Both the position numbers and the translations under genes were made by a program. 64,000 nucleotides of DNA from JBASEY01 sp049652745 (lineage in GTDB: Bacteria > CSSED10-310). The DNA lies in assembly GCA_049652745.1 (NCBI GenBank), contig JBASEY010000017.1, forward strand, positions 134,096-198,095, read 5' to 3'. Each line of letters starts with the position of its first letter. Position 1 is the stretch's first letter. Positions 43,596 to 52,169 of this stretch are shown one piece after another. Under the pieces are notes generated by a model. That model saw nothing but the letters and a program-made list of their open reading frames with translations. It did no database searches and was not told where the DNA came from.

Positions 43596-44390
43596 TTATA
43601 TCTCACGCGCGAACCTGGGCGCTGCTTTTCGAAAGACCAGATACCCAATGACAACACTGACAACTGCGGATAAAGCGGCATAGCCGACCGATCGTATCGA
43701 AGGCGATCTTTGATATAAAAATGTAAATCTGAATAATTCCAGAATATGAACCATCGGATTTAGACGATAGACCATTACAAGCCAACTCCATTTGGGCGGA
43801 ACATCATTTAGATAAGAAATCGGATATACGACGGGCACCGACCAGAACCATACCAGCAGAATTACCTCGAGAATATGAAAAATATCACGAAAAAAAACGG
43901 CCAAGGCTGACGTGATGAACGTCAATCCCAATGAAAACAGTGCAAGTATGACAATCGCCGGTATCAAGTACAGGATATGAACGGTAAAAGGTATTTTATA
44001 AGCTGCCAGAAAAAGAGTCAGAACTAACAGAGTCAAGATGAAATTAATCAAGTTGGAGCAGACTGTGGCGATAGGTAACAAAATTCGCTTAAAACTGACT
44101 TTTTTAATCAGGTTGCCATGCTCGATAATACTACTTGCACCCATCATCAGGCTGTTGGAGAAAAAGAGCCAGGGCAGTTGAGCCGTCAACAGAAACACGG
44201 TGAAAGGCCAATCGACTTTCACTCGTATGATCAAAGAAAAAACGATGGTGTAGATCATCATTTGCATCAAAGGTGTGATCAAAGACCAGAGAAACCCTAA
44301 AAACGATGACTGATACTTCAGTTTGAGATTACGGACGGTAAAATTTCCGAGCAGCTCCCAAGTATTTCTGCCGGGTAAAAGCCCGCTCAT
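43596..44390 (-). CDS. wzm: O-antigen/polysaccharide ABC exporter permease
   Basis: 264 residues with six membrane segments. The N-terminal amphipathic NTWELLGNFTVRNLKLKYQSSFLGFLWSL stretch is typical of ABC-2/TagG-Wzm permeases. It forms the channel that moves undecaprenyl-linked polysaccharide across the inner membrane, driven by the ATPase encoded next. The ATG overlaps the lptE stop by one base (TAATG). Confidence 0.9.
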   Translation of the reverse strand: MSGLLPGRNTWELLGNFTVRNLKLKYQSSFLGFLWSLITPLMQMMIYTIVFSLIIRVKVDWPFTVFLLTAQLPWLFFSNSLMMGASSIIEHGNLIKKVSFKRILLPIATVCSNLINFILTLLVLTLFLAAYKIPFTVHILYLIPAIVILALFSLGLTFITSALAVFFRDIFHILEVILLVWFWSVPVVYPISYLNDVPPKWSWLVMVYRLNPMVHILELFRFTFLYQRSPSIRSVGYAALSAVVSVVIGYLVFRKAAPRFAREI

Positions 44391-44905
44391 TAAAAACCTT
44401 CCAGAAGAATACTCGAGATGCTTTCAGCAAAGTCCTTCGCAGCATTCTCCCATGCTCGTAGCCTGTTCGTTTCAACCGATCCAAGACCGTCCGTGATTTT
44501 ATACACTTCATGAAACCGATAAGCTTTATTTTCCCAATACACTGTTTCCTTCACCAAATCTTTTAACCTCAGATCGGCCGTGATGTTGATGTAATACTGG
44601 GTCACTTGCCGCTGAGCATTCAATGTCGGAACATACTCATACTGTTTTATCGTACCCTCCAGCACGGCATCCGCATCACTCATCTTTTGAACGACACGAA
44701 TACCGGAACGCCGATTGAATGATGTCGTCAACTCCTGAGTAATGATCCTTTCCAATCCATATTCATAAGTTTCATTTTGAAAAACGGGTACGGCGATATT
44801 CTGCATGTACGGCGGCAAGGAATTGCCCAGCCCCGTCAATGCGTACCCACAGCCGTACAGCAGAAAAATCATCGCGAAACAATAAAAATATTTATATACT
44901 CTCAC
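44390..44905 (-). CDS. lptE: LPS-assembly lipoprotein LptE
   Basis: 171 residues from GTG 44905, overlapping the leuS stop (GTGA); the longer reading to 44974 lies inside leuS. Signal with lipobox LLYGC (mature Cys ~18), then the LptE pattern: GYALTGLGNSLPPYMQNIAVPVFQNETYEYGLERIITQELTTSF. It acts in the outer membrane as the plug of the LptD barrel. leuS-lptE is a common order in proteobacteria. No lptD is in the window. Confidence 0.86.
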   Translation of the reverse strand: MRVYKYFYCFAMIFLLYGCGYALTGLGNSLPPYMQNIAVPVFQNETYEYGLERIITQELTTSFNRRSGIRVVQKMSDADAVLEGTIKQYEYVPTLNAQRQVTQYYINITADLRLKDLVKETVYWENKAYRFHEVYKITDGLGSVETNRLRAWENAAKDFAESISSILLEGF

Positions 44906-47520
44906 TTGACAACCACATTGACCAATTTGTTGGATACTATTATCACTTTTACGATCGATTTGCCTGCTACCCAAGATAAAACAACCTCATTGCTTCTGAC
45001 CATTTCCTCGAGCAACTCATTCGGCGTATCCTGAGCGACTGTCAGGCGGGTTCTTAATTTTCCGTTTATTTGAACGGGTATTTCGATATTTTTTTCCGAT
45101 GCAATATCCTCGTCCCAACCCGGCCAAGGCCCCCATGCCAGAAGCTTTTCACCACCCAATATGCTCCAGAGCTCTTCACATATATGCGGAGCGAACGGAT
45201 TCAACAGTTGAATAACAGATTTCACAGCCTCTCTGACAGCCATCCTGATGCTGGAAAAGTCACGGTGAGTTTTTTCCGGAATAGTGGTGGCATACAATTG
45301 ATTGACAATTTCCATGCAGGCGCTGATTGACGTATTGAAATGATATCGTCCCTCGAAATCTTGAGACACTCTTTTGATAGCCGAGTGTGTTTTATGTCGA
45401 AGGTTTTCAGCGCTTTCACAACTGATTCCAGTTTCAAATACCAAGTCTTCGGCGCACCCCAAAAGAAGGCGCTCATAATCATAAACATATCTCCAAAGAC
45501 GTTTTAAGAAGCGAAAAACACCTTCCACTCCGCTGTCGCTCCAGTCCAGGTCCTTGACCGGCGGCGCTGCGAACAACGAGAAAACACGAATGGAATCCGC
45601 TCCATATTTTAGAAGGTACTCTTCCGGATCCTTCGTGTTTCGCTTGGATTTAGACATTTTTTCCGATCGGCCGGCTTCCAACCTGTTTCCACAAATTTTG
45701 CACGTAAAAGAGCCATCTCCATTATCGATTGCTTCTTCCGGATATAAATATCCGTCTTTAGGACAATGCAACACCGCCATACATACCATTCCTTGAGTCA
45801 GCAATTTGGAAAAAGGCTCATCAACATCAGCGTACCCAAGGTCTCGTATGACCTTATGAATGAACCGGGCATAAAGCAGATGCATAACGGCATGTTCGAT
45901 GCCGCCGATGTATTGATCTACCGGCATCCAATATTTGTTCTTTTCAGGATCGACGATTTGCTCAGTGTTTCGCGGATCACAATATCTGCTGTAATACCAA
46001 GACGAATCCACAAATGTGTCCATCGTATCCGTTTCTCTTCGAGCAGGTTTTCCACATATCGGACAGGTAGTCTCAATGAATTCCTTTACCGATGCCAAAG
46101 GATTGCCTCCCTTTGACCAATCGATGGGTATATCTTTGGGCAGGAGGACAGGGAGGTCTTTCTCCGGGACGGGAACAGCTCCACAATCATCGCAGTTGAT
46201 GATTGGAATTGGAGTTCCCCAATACCTTTGCCTGGAAATACCCCAGTCTTTGAGTCTATAGGTGACGGCATATTCACCTATTCCTTGTTCTTCTAAATAC
46301 CGCGTTATCTTTACTATTCCCTCATCACTTTTCAGGCCGTCAAAGGGTCCCGAGTTGACCATGTTTCCTACCGCTTCAAAAGCTTCTTCCATAAGATCTG
46401 AATCGAGATTTTTACCTTCAGGAGCAATGACAATACGAATGGGCAAATCATATTTTCTCGCGAACTCAAAATCCCTTTGGTCATGCGCGGGCACCGACAT
46501 AATGGCTCCGGTTCCGTATCCCCATAAAACAAAATCACTGACCCAAATCGGGATTTTTTCCCCCGTCAGTGGATTGAGCGCATAAGCCCCAGTAAAACAA
46601 CCTTCTTTTGGAATACCGACATCGGTTCGTTCAATAATATCGATATGTCTGACTTTTTCAGCAAAAATACGCAGAGTTTCCCGTCTTTCTTCCGATATCG
46701 CCAATTCGAGGGCCAGTGGGTTTTCCGGAGCCAACACCATGAATGTCGCTCCATACAGTGTATCGGGTCGAGTCGTAAATACACGAATTTTTTTGTCGGA
46801 TCGATCGACAGGAAAATCAACAAATGCGCCTTCACTTCGTCCTATCCAATTTTTCTGCATAGTCAGAACTTTTTCCGGCCAATGCCCTTCCAACAATCGT
46901 TGATCATTCAACAAGGCTTCGGCATAATCCGTGATTTTCAAAAACCAGCCGTCCATTTCCCGAATTTCCACTTCGGATCCGCATCGCCAGCATACATTGC
47001 CGGATTCAACCTGCTCATTCGCCAAAACAGTAGCGCATTTTCCACACCAATTCACTTCGGTCGTCTTTCGATACGCCAGACCTTTGTGATGCATCTGAAG
47101 GAAAAGCCATTGACACCATTTATAATACTCAGGATGGCACGTGGCAATTTCCCTTGACCAGTCGAACGAGTAACCGATTCGTTTGAATTGATCACGCATG
47201 TGATCGATATTCGATTGGGTCCATTCCGCCGGATGAATTCCTCGTTCGATAGCGGCATTTTCAGCCGGCAGGCCGAATCCGTCCCATCCCATGGGGTGAA
47301 GTACCGAAAATCCTTTCATCATTTTAAAACGCGCTATGGCGTCACCAATTGCATAATTCCTGACATGCCCCATGTGCAGTTTTCCGGAAGGATAAGGATA
47401 CATCTCCAGGCAGTAAAACTTTTGCTTTTTTACTGTTTCCGTGCATTCAAACGCTTTTTGATCATCCCAGATTTTTTGTCTGCGTTTTTCAATCTCGCCA
47501 AATGTGTATTTCTCCTCCAT
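44902..47520 (-). CDS. leuS: Leucyl-tRNA synthetase
   Basis: 872 residues, usual bacterial length. HIGH motif as HMGHVRNY (~50), editing domain (~230-420, with RPDTLYGATF), KMSKSKRN (~625-632), anticodon-binding domain and the C-terminal tail. It charges tRNA-Leu. It sits between the flippase-like gene and lptE and is coupled to lptE by GTGA. Confidence 0.97.
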   Translation of the reverse strand: MEEKYTFGEIEKRRQKIWDDQKAFECTETVKKQKFYCLEMYPYPSGKLHMGHVRNYAIGDAIARFKMMKGFSVLHPMGWDGFGLPAENAAIERGIHPAEWTQSNIDHMRDQFKRIGYSFDWSREIATCHPEYYKWCQWLFLQMHHKGLAYRKTTEVNWCGKCATVLANEQVESGNVCWRCGSEVEIREMDGWFLKITDYAEALLNDQRLLEGHWPEKVLTMQKNWIGRSEGAFVDFPVDRSDKKIRVFTTRPDTLYGATFMVLAPENPLALELAISEERRETLRIFAEKVRHIDIIERTDVGIPKEGCFTGAYALNPLTGEKIPIWVSDFVLWGYGTGAIMSVPAHDQRDFEFARKYDLPIRIVIAPEGKNLDSDLMEEAFEAVGNMVNSGPFDGLKSDEGIVKITRYLEEQGIGEYAVTYRLKDWGISRQRYWGTPIPIINCDDCGAVPVPEKDLPVLLPKDIPIDWSKGGNPLASVKEFIETTCPICGKPARRETDTMDTFVDSSWYYSRYCDPRNTEQIVDPEKNKYWMPVDQYIGGIEHAVMHLLYARFIHKVIRDLGYADVDEPFSKLLTQGMVCMAVLHCPKDGYLYPEEAIDNGDGSFTCKICGNRLEAGRSEKMSKSKRNTKDPEEYLLKYGADSIRVFSLFAAPPVKDLDWSDSGVEGVFRFLKRLWRYVYDYERLLLGCAEDLVFETGISCESAENLRHKTHSAIKRVSQDFEGRYHFNTSISACMEIVNQLYATTIPEKTHRDFSSIRMAVREAVKSVIQLLNPFAPHICEELWSILGGEKLLAWGPWPGWDEDIASEKNIEIPVQINGKLRTRLTVAQDTPNELLEEMVRSNEVVLSWVAGKSIVKVIIVSNKLVNVVVK

Positions 47521-47611
47521 AACCCTCCATCCCTTTGATTACAAGCACCTCAACCGATCATCCAGGCACTTTACAAATACCCTTTATTACTAGCATCGAA
47601 GCCTTATCCGG

Positions 47612-48562
47612 TCAAGTATGCTCACTTGAAAAACCTTTGTCTTTTTGGGGTTTAAGAAAAAATAAAATCAATGAACCGATCAATTCACATAGAATAATGA
47701 TAACTCTGGATAATACTGCCGCTGCTGCAGCAGGTCCGGCTTTGACGATTCCTGAACTGAGTCTGGTCAAAATCAACTCTCGCACTCCCAACCCCGCAGG
47801 GGTGAAAACGGCCAAAAATCCAACCAACCAGGCCAAGCTGTTCCCGCCCATACTGAGCAAAATATATTCTTTCCCGAGGGGATCCAACATCTTCAATAAA
47901 AACCAAAAGCCCAAACCATGAAAAACCCAAACAAAGCTATATTGCATCAGAAGCCTGAGGATCATTCCGAATTTCGGAACATCTTCGAGTGGAACCACAT
48001 AATCGGGAAATCGACGTGAAAGTATTTTGACTGCCCGGTGAATCATCTTTGGATGTAAAAACACAAGGACTGAAGGGCTTAGTAAAAGTAATACTTGTAT
48101 TTCCCAGGGCATCAAAAGCAGGCGGCTTAGTACCAGCAATCCTATGATGGAAGACGATGTCATCAGAAAAAGTGATTCCAGGATAATGCTGAGTACATTT
48201 GTGCCTTCCGGTATGCCGTCGCGCTTAGCCAGGACGATCCGGCCTGTCACGCCCCATATCTTTCCCGGCATATATTTTAAAAGCATCGAATAATAAAAAC
48301 TTCTGAAGCTTTCAGTAAAAGAGTATTGCGCCCCCAATATCTCCAACAACACTTTCCAGTTCCAGGCAATCGTTCCAACTCCTAGAAAAAAAAACAAAAA
48401 GGCGGGCAGCGCCCACCAGATTGCATCAGAATTAAAGCTGTTTATAATTTTATCCCAATCTTTTGCGACCTGTCTGCCGATAAAAAATAGAAGTACGGCC
48501 GGAATACCAAATCGTAAAAACGGCTGTAATCGCTTCCAAACGCTGTTCGATTTAAAAAACAT
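47612..48562 (-). CDS. Flippase-like membrane protein, LPG synthase TM-domain family
   Basis: 316 residues from ATG 48562. About eight membrane segments with the family motif AVFTPAGLGVRELIL (~250), as in lysylphosphatidylglycerol synthase TM domain/AglD/UPF0104 proteins. Members are thought to flip lipids or lipid-linked sugars. The nearby O-antigen genes fit a role with isoprenoid-linked sugars, but this is inference. It lies between xseB and leuS in one direction. Confidence 0.78.
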   Translation of the reverse strand: MFFKSNSVWKRLQPFLRFGIPAVLLFFIGRQVAKDWDKIINSFNSDAIWWALPAFLFFFLGVGTIAWNWKVLLEILGAQYSFTESFRSFYYSMLLKYMPGKIWGVTGRIVLAKRDGIPEGTNVLSIILESLFLMTSSSIIGLLVLSRLLLMPWEIQVLLLLSPSVLVFLHPKMIHRAVKILSRRFPDYVVPLEDVPKFGMILRLLMQYSFVWVFHGLGFWFLLKMLDPLGKEYILLSMGGNSLAWLVGFLAVFTPAGLGVRELILTRLSSGIVKAGPAAAAAVLSRVIIILCELIGSLILFFLKPQKDKGFSSEHT

Positions 48563-48626
48563 AGCCAATTTCCAAAGCGTTTCAAATAAAATGACAGATC
48601 ATCATCCTCGATCTCAAGACGGCGTT

Positions 48627-48884
48627 TTACGGTGCCTCACCAACAGAATTCATGTCGTCCGGATCAATTCTGCGCAATAATTTTTCGACTCGAGATTCAG
48701 CTTCGTTCAATTGCTGGTTGCACCGCTTCAGCAACTCCATCCCCCGCTCAAAAAAATCGACTGATTCCACTAAAGGCATCTGCCCTTTCTCAAACTTGTC
48801 CACTAATTCTTGCAGCTCCGAATAACATTCTTCGAAAGACATGTCATTCACCGATTTCCAATCCTTCTTGCTTGTCTGATTCAT
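48627..48884 (-). CDS. xseB: Exodeoxyribonuclease VII small subunit
   Basis: 85 residues from ATG 48884, overlapping the xseA stop (ATGA) with AGGAG seven bases upstream. Sequence MSFEECYSELQELVDKFEKGQMPLVESVDFFERG matches the helical hairpin of XseB. It binds XseA to form exonuclease VII, which degrades single-stranded DNA. Confidence 0.93.
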   Translation of the reverse strand: MNQTSKKDWKSVNDMSFEECYSELQELVDKFEKGQMPLVESVDFFERGMELLKRCNQQLNEAESRVEKLLRRIDPDDMNSVGEAP

Positions 48885-50305
48885 TCCTTCTCCTTTTTGA
48901 TTTCCTGGATTTTGCATTCCATACGACCATCATACAGTGAAACATTCACGCGTTCGCCCACTTGTACTGTTTGAACCGAACTGACGATCGTCTTATCCGG
49001 CAGTGAACAGATCGCATACCCTTTTTCCAATATAAGCCTTGGATTATGGCCTTTCAGCGCCGAAGCCATTTTGTCGACCATATGGTGAAATCTCTCCAAA
49101 TCGAATCGGCTTAATCTGTATAGGAACTGCTTCAGCATATTTACTTTGTCCTGCTTGTAATTTTTCCACACCGTTATAAGCCGATTCTCGGCAAGCGTTA
49201 AATTGGCACTGTAATCCATCACTATTCGATCCGGACGAAAAACCAGAAACTGCGTGTGTGTCTGTGACAGTTTGGATCTGAGCCCATATAACTTTTGATT
49301 GGCCATTGCCGCCAAATTGTCCTGAAACCGATCCAGCGTCAACTGCATTTCACGAACAAATTCCATCGGCTTGAATAATTTATGTTTACTTTTATCAACA
49401 ATATAAAGGCGCTTCAATTCAAGAGTGTTCATAATCTCTCGATTCAATCGGCCTTGCAATTCATTGAGATATCGCTGAATTTCCACCTTGTCCGGAACGG
49501 CGGATTCAGCCGCTGCTGATGGAGTGGGAGCTCGGTGATCAGCGACAAAATCACAGATTGTAAAATCGATTTCATGGCCGACGGCGGAGATGATCGGGAT
49601 ATCACAAGCAAAGACGGCTCGAGCGACGTTTTCTTCGTTAAAAGGCCATAAATCCTCGATCGATCCACCTCCTCTACCCACAATCAGCACATCGGGTTTT
49701 TCATCTGAAGGCAGTGATTGAAACGTACGAATGGCTCTGACGATTTCTTCAGATGCGGTACTTCCCTGCACCGCGGCGGGACATAAAACGAGGTCCACAA
49801 TTGGGTAGCGCCTGCTGATGACGTTGACGATATCGGATATAGCCGCGCCGGTTGGTGACGTGACGACGCCGATCCTTTTCGGAAAAGCAGGTATCGGTTT
49901 CTTCCATTTTGCATCGAACAAGCCTTCTTTCATGAGTTTTTGTTTCAATCGTTCAAAAGCCTGATGCAAATCACCCAGGCCGCTGGAATCCATTTTCGCC
50001 ACAATCAACTGGTATGAACCTTGAGGCGCATAAACCGATAGTGAGCCGAAAACCCTGACGCTGACGCCGTTTTTGGGTTGAAATGCCAGGTTTCGATTTG
50101 TATTTCTGAACATCACACAGCGCAATGTAGAATCGGCATCCTTCAGCGAAAAATACATATGTCCCGATTGATGATGTACAAAGTTCGAAATTTCGCCTTC
50201 AACCCAGATGGATTGAAATTCATCTTCCATAAGTTGCTTAATTTCAACGGTCAACTCTGAAACACTGTAAACTTTATCTGCATGATTTTGAGTCATATTG
50301 ACCAT
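48881..50305 (-). CDS. xseA: Exodeoxyribonuclease VII large subunit
   Basis: 474 residues. An N-terminal OB fold (IWVEGEISNFVHHQSGHMYFSLKD) is followed by the catalytic domain with GVVTSPTGAAISDI and VLIVGRGGGSIEDLWPFNEE, and a coiled-coil region. The ATG at 50305 overlaps the DUF362 stop (TGATG). It degrades single-stranded DNA with XseB. Confidence 0.94.
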   Translation of the reverse strand: MVNMTQNHADKVYSVSELTVEIKQLMEDEFQSIWVEGEISNFVHHQSGHMYFSLKDADSTLRCVMFRNTNRNLAFQPKNGVSVRVFGSLSVYAPQGSYQLIVAKMDSSGLGDLHQAFERLKQKLMKEGLFDAKWKKPIPAFPKRIGVVTSPTGAAISDIVNVISRRYPIVDLVLCPAAVQGSTASEEIVRAIRTFQSLPSDEKPDVLIVGRGGGSIEDLWPFNEENVARAVFACDIPIISAVGHEIDFTICDFVADHRAPTPSAAAESAVPDKVEIQRYLNELQGRLNREIMNTLELKRLYIVDKSKHKLFKPMEFVREMQLTLDRFQDNLAAMANQKLYGLRSKLSQTHTQFLVFRPDRIVMDYSANLTLAENRLITVWKNYKQDKVNMLKQFLYRLSRFDLERFHHMVDKMASALKGHNPRLILEKGYAICSLPDKTIVSSVQTVQVGERVNVSLYDGRMECKIQEIKKEKE

Positions 50306-51414
50306 CAATTAACAGGAATCAATTCATATCGGCGAGAGCCGAGGCCGATGGATTCACCGTATCGAAGCTGTGCTTCGGGATCCACATCAGTATGGATGAG
50401 TGAAAATTTTTCTTTTCCTTCGGAATTTTTATTCGGAAGGCGAGAATCCGGGAGTCCGGGAGCTTTTTTTATGAGGTCGATGCTTGCCTGGTCGATTGCA
50501 ACGGGATCAATGGAAGCTAGAATACCGATATTCTGAACGACGGGAGTGTCGGTCCATTTGATACAGTCACAATCCGGCGTGATGTTCAGCAAAAAATTCA
50601 AATGCAGAATTTTTGTTTTAAAATGCTTGACGACAGCGAGAGCGACTTCGGCCATTTTTTCTTGAACACTGGTGCTTGAACCTTCCCAAAGAATTTTTAT
50701 TGCATATTCCGGGCAAATCGACAGGCACTCAGCACATCCAACACATTTGTCGATATCGAAATGGGCAATGCCGTCATGGAGTCTAATGGCGTTTACCGGA
50801 CAAATAGCGACGCATCTTCCACATCCGATACATTTTTGCTCACTGACCAAAGTCGGTTTCATATCTGCATGCATACGCTGTTTAGTCGCTCTTGAGCTGC
50901 ACCCCATCGACAGGTTCTTTATAGCCCCGCCGAATCCTGTCAATCGATGACCTTTCATATGATTCACAGAAATTAACGCGTCGGCTTCAACAATCGTTTT
51001 ACCGATTTTCACCGACTTGAAATATTTCGGTCCTGCCGGCAATTCGGCAACAGATGTCGATTTAATTCCATCGGCGATAAAGATTGGCGCGTTGACGACG
51101 GAATAACTGAAACCGTTTTGAATGGCAAGTTCATAATGGGGAACACCCTTGGACCGCGGCCCTTTGTAAAGCGTATTCGTATCCGTTAGAAAGGGCTGGC
51201 ACTTCCTATCTTTCAGATGATCTACCAAAGCTCTTACAAATGTCGGATGCACATATCCCGTCGATCCTTTTTCGCCAAAGTGGATTTTTACCGCAACAGA
51301 CATATTTTCTTTAAAAACGCCCAATCCGACTGTTTTCAACAGTTTCTCAAATTGTTCAATCGGCGACGAATGCATTTTGGCTCTGGCACTGACAAAAAAC
51401 ACTTTTGAAACCAT
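50305..51414 (-). CDS. DUF362 protein with two 4Fe-4S ferredoxin motifs
   Basis: 369 residues from ATG 51414, with a perfect AGGAGG eight bases upstream. DUF362 domain (~1-180 and after ~250; VAVKIHFGEKGSTGYVHP, SVNHMKGHRLTGFGGAIKNLSMG) interrupted by a 2[4Fe-4S] ferredoxin insert: CIGCGRCVAICPVNA and CVGCAECLSICPEYA (~205-250). The family is widespread in anaerobes and its reaction is unknown. It is cytoplasmic by sequence. It lies between dtd and xseA, with short spacers. Confidence 0.86.
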   Translation of the reverse strand: MVSKVFFVSARAKMHSSPIEQFEKLLKTVGLGVFKENMSVAVKIHFGEKGSTGYVHPTFVRALVDHLKDRKCQPFLTDTNTLYKGPRSKGVPHYELAIQNGFSYSVVNAPIFIADGIKSTSVAELPAGPKYFKSVKIGKTIVEADALISVNHMKGHRLTGFGGAIKNLSMGCSSRATKQRMHADMKPTLVSEQKCIGCGRCVAICPVNAIRLHDGIAHFDIDKCVGCAECLSICPEYAIKILWEGSSTSVQEKMAEVALAVVKHFKTKILHLNFLLNITPDCDCIKWTDTPVVQNIGILASIDPVAIDQASIDLIKKAPGLPDSRLPNKNSEGKEKFSLIHTDVDPEAQLRYGESIGLGSRRYELIPVN

Positions 51415-51446
51415 ACGACAAACCTCCTCAGAGTCACCTTTGAAAA

Positions 51447-51911
51447 TCAATCTTGAGTATTTCGAACTGCTTCCTTCGAGTCTGCAATTATGGTAACGGG
51501 GCCGTCATTGATCAACTCTATTTCCATCATCGCCCCGAAAACACCTGTTTTCACGTCTACTTGGCATGCTCTGGCCGCAGTGATAAATGCCTGGTAAAGC
51601 ATCTCCCCGGTTTCCGGATCGGCGGAGCGGTTGAAGCTGGGCCTTCTCCCCTTTCTGATATCGGCGGGAAGAGTAAATTGAGATACAACCAGCATACTTC
51701 CGCCGATGTCCATCAACGAACGATTCATTTTGCCGTTTTGGTCATTGAATATTCGTAGCTCGATGATTTTTTTTACCAGATAATTTACATCTTTTTCAGT
51801 ATCACCCCGTTCCACTCCGAGCAAAACAAGCAGCCCTCGTTCAATCTCGCTATAGGTTTCAGACTCAATTTTAACTTTTGCTTTCGAGACTCGTTGTAAA
51901 ACAGCTATCAT
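51447..51911 (-). CDS. dtd: D-aminoacyl-tRNA deacylase
   Basis: 154 residues. The two DTD signature motifs are present: VVSQFTLPADIRKGRRPSF (SQFTL, ~77-81) and ELINDGPVTI (cross-subunit Gly-Pro, ~135-139). It removes D-amino acids and glycine from mischarged tRNA. It is the first gene of the long minus-strand run that continues to the GT4 gene at 40522. Confidence 0.95.
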   Translation of the reverse strand: MIAVLQRVSKAKVKIESETYSEIERGLLVLLGVERGDTEKDVNYLVKKIIELRIFNDQNGKMNRSLMDIGGSMLVVSQFTLPADIRKGRRPSFNRSADPETGEMLYQAFITAARACQVDVKTGVFGAMMEIELINDGPVTIIADSKEAVRNTQD

Positions 51912-52020
51912 GCGCCAACCTCAATAAACTCATGGTGCTTCGGATGAGAATAGCGATTTTTGACCATAGCTTCAAGATCAAGCCTATCGGTTCAGAAATA
52001 CAAATTAGATAAATTGTGTC

Positions 52021-52049
52021 TTGACGTAAAGAACTCCTTTCTTTATCCT
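52021..52049 (+). promoter_or_regulatory. Promoter candidate for the EF-G-like gene
   Basis: TTGACG (52021-52026), 17 bases, TATCCT (52044-52049), giving a leader of about 115 bases before ATG 52170. Confidence 0.42.
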
Positions 52050-52169
52050 TGCGGTTTGCCGGTAAAAATCGATTCCGGCAGCCTTGACGTTTTGATTTTT
52101 TTATGATTCACGTATTCCATCACTTTGACTGGAAATCGAAACCGAGGTCATTTACAGAAAGAGGGAAAT

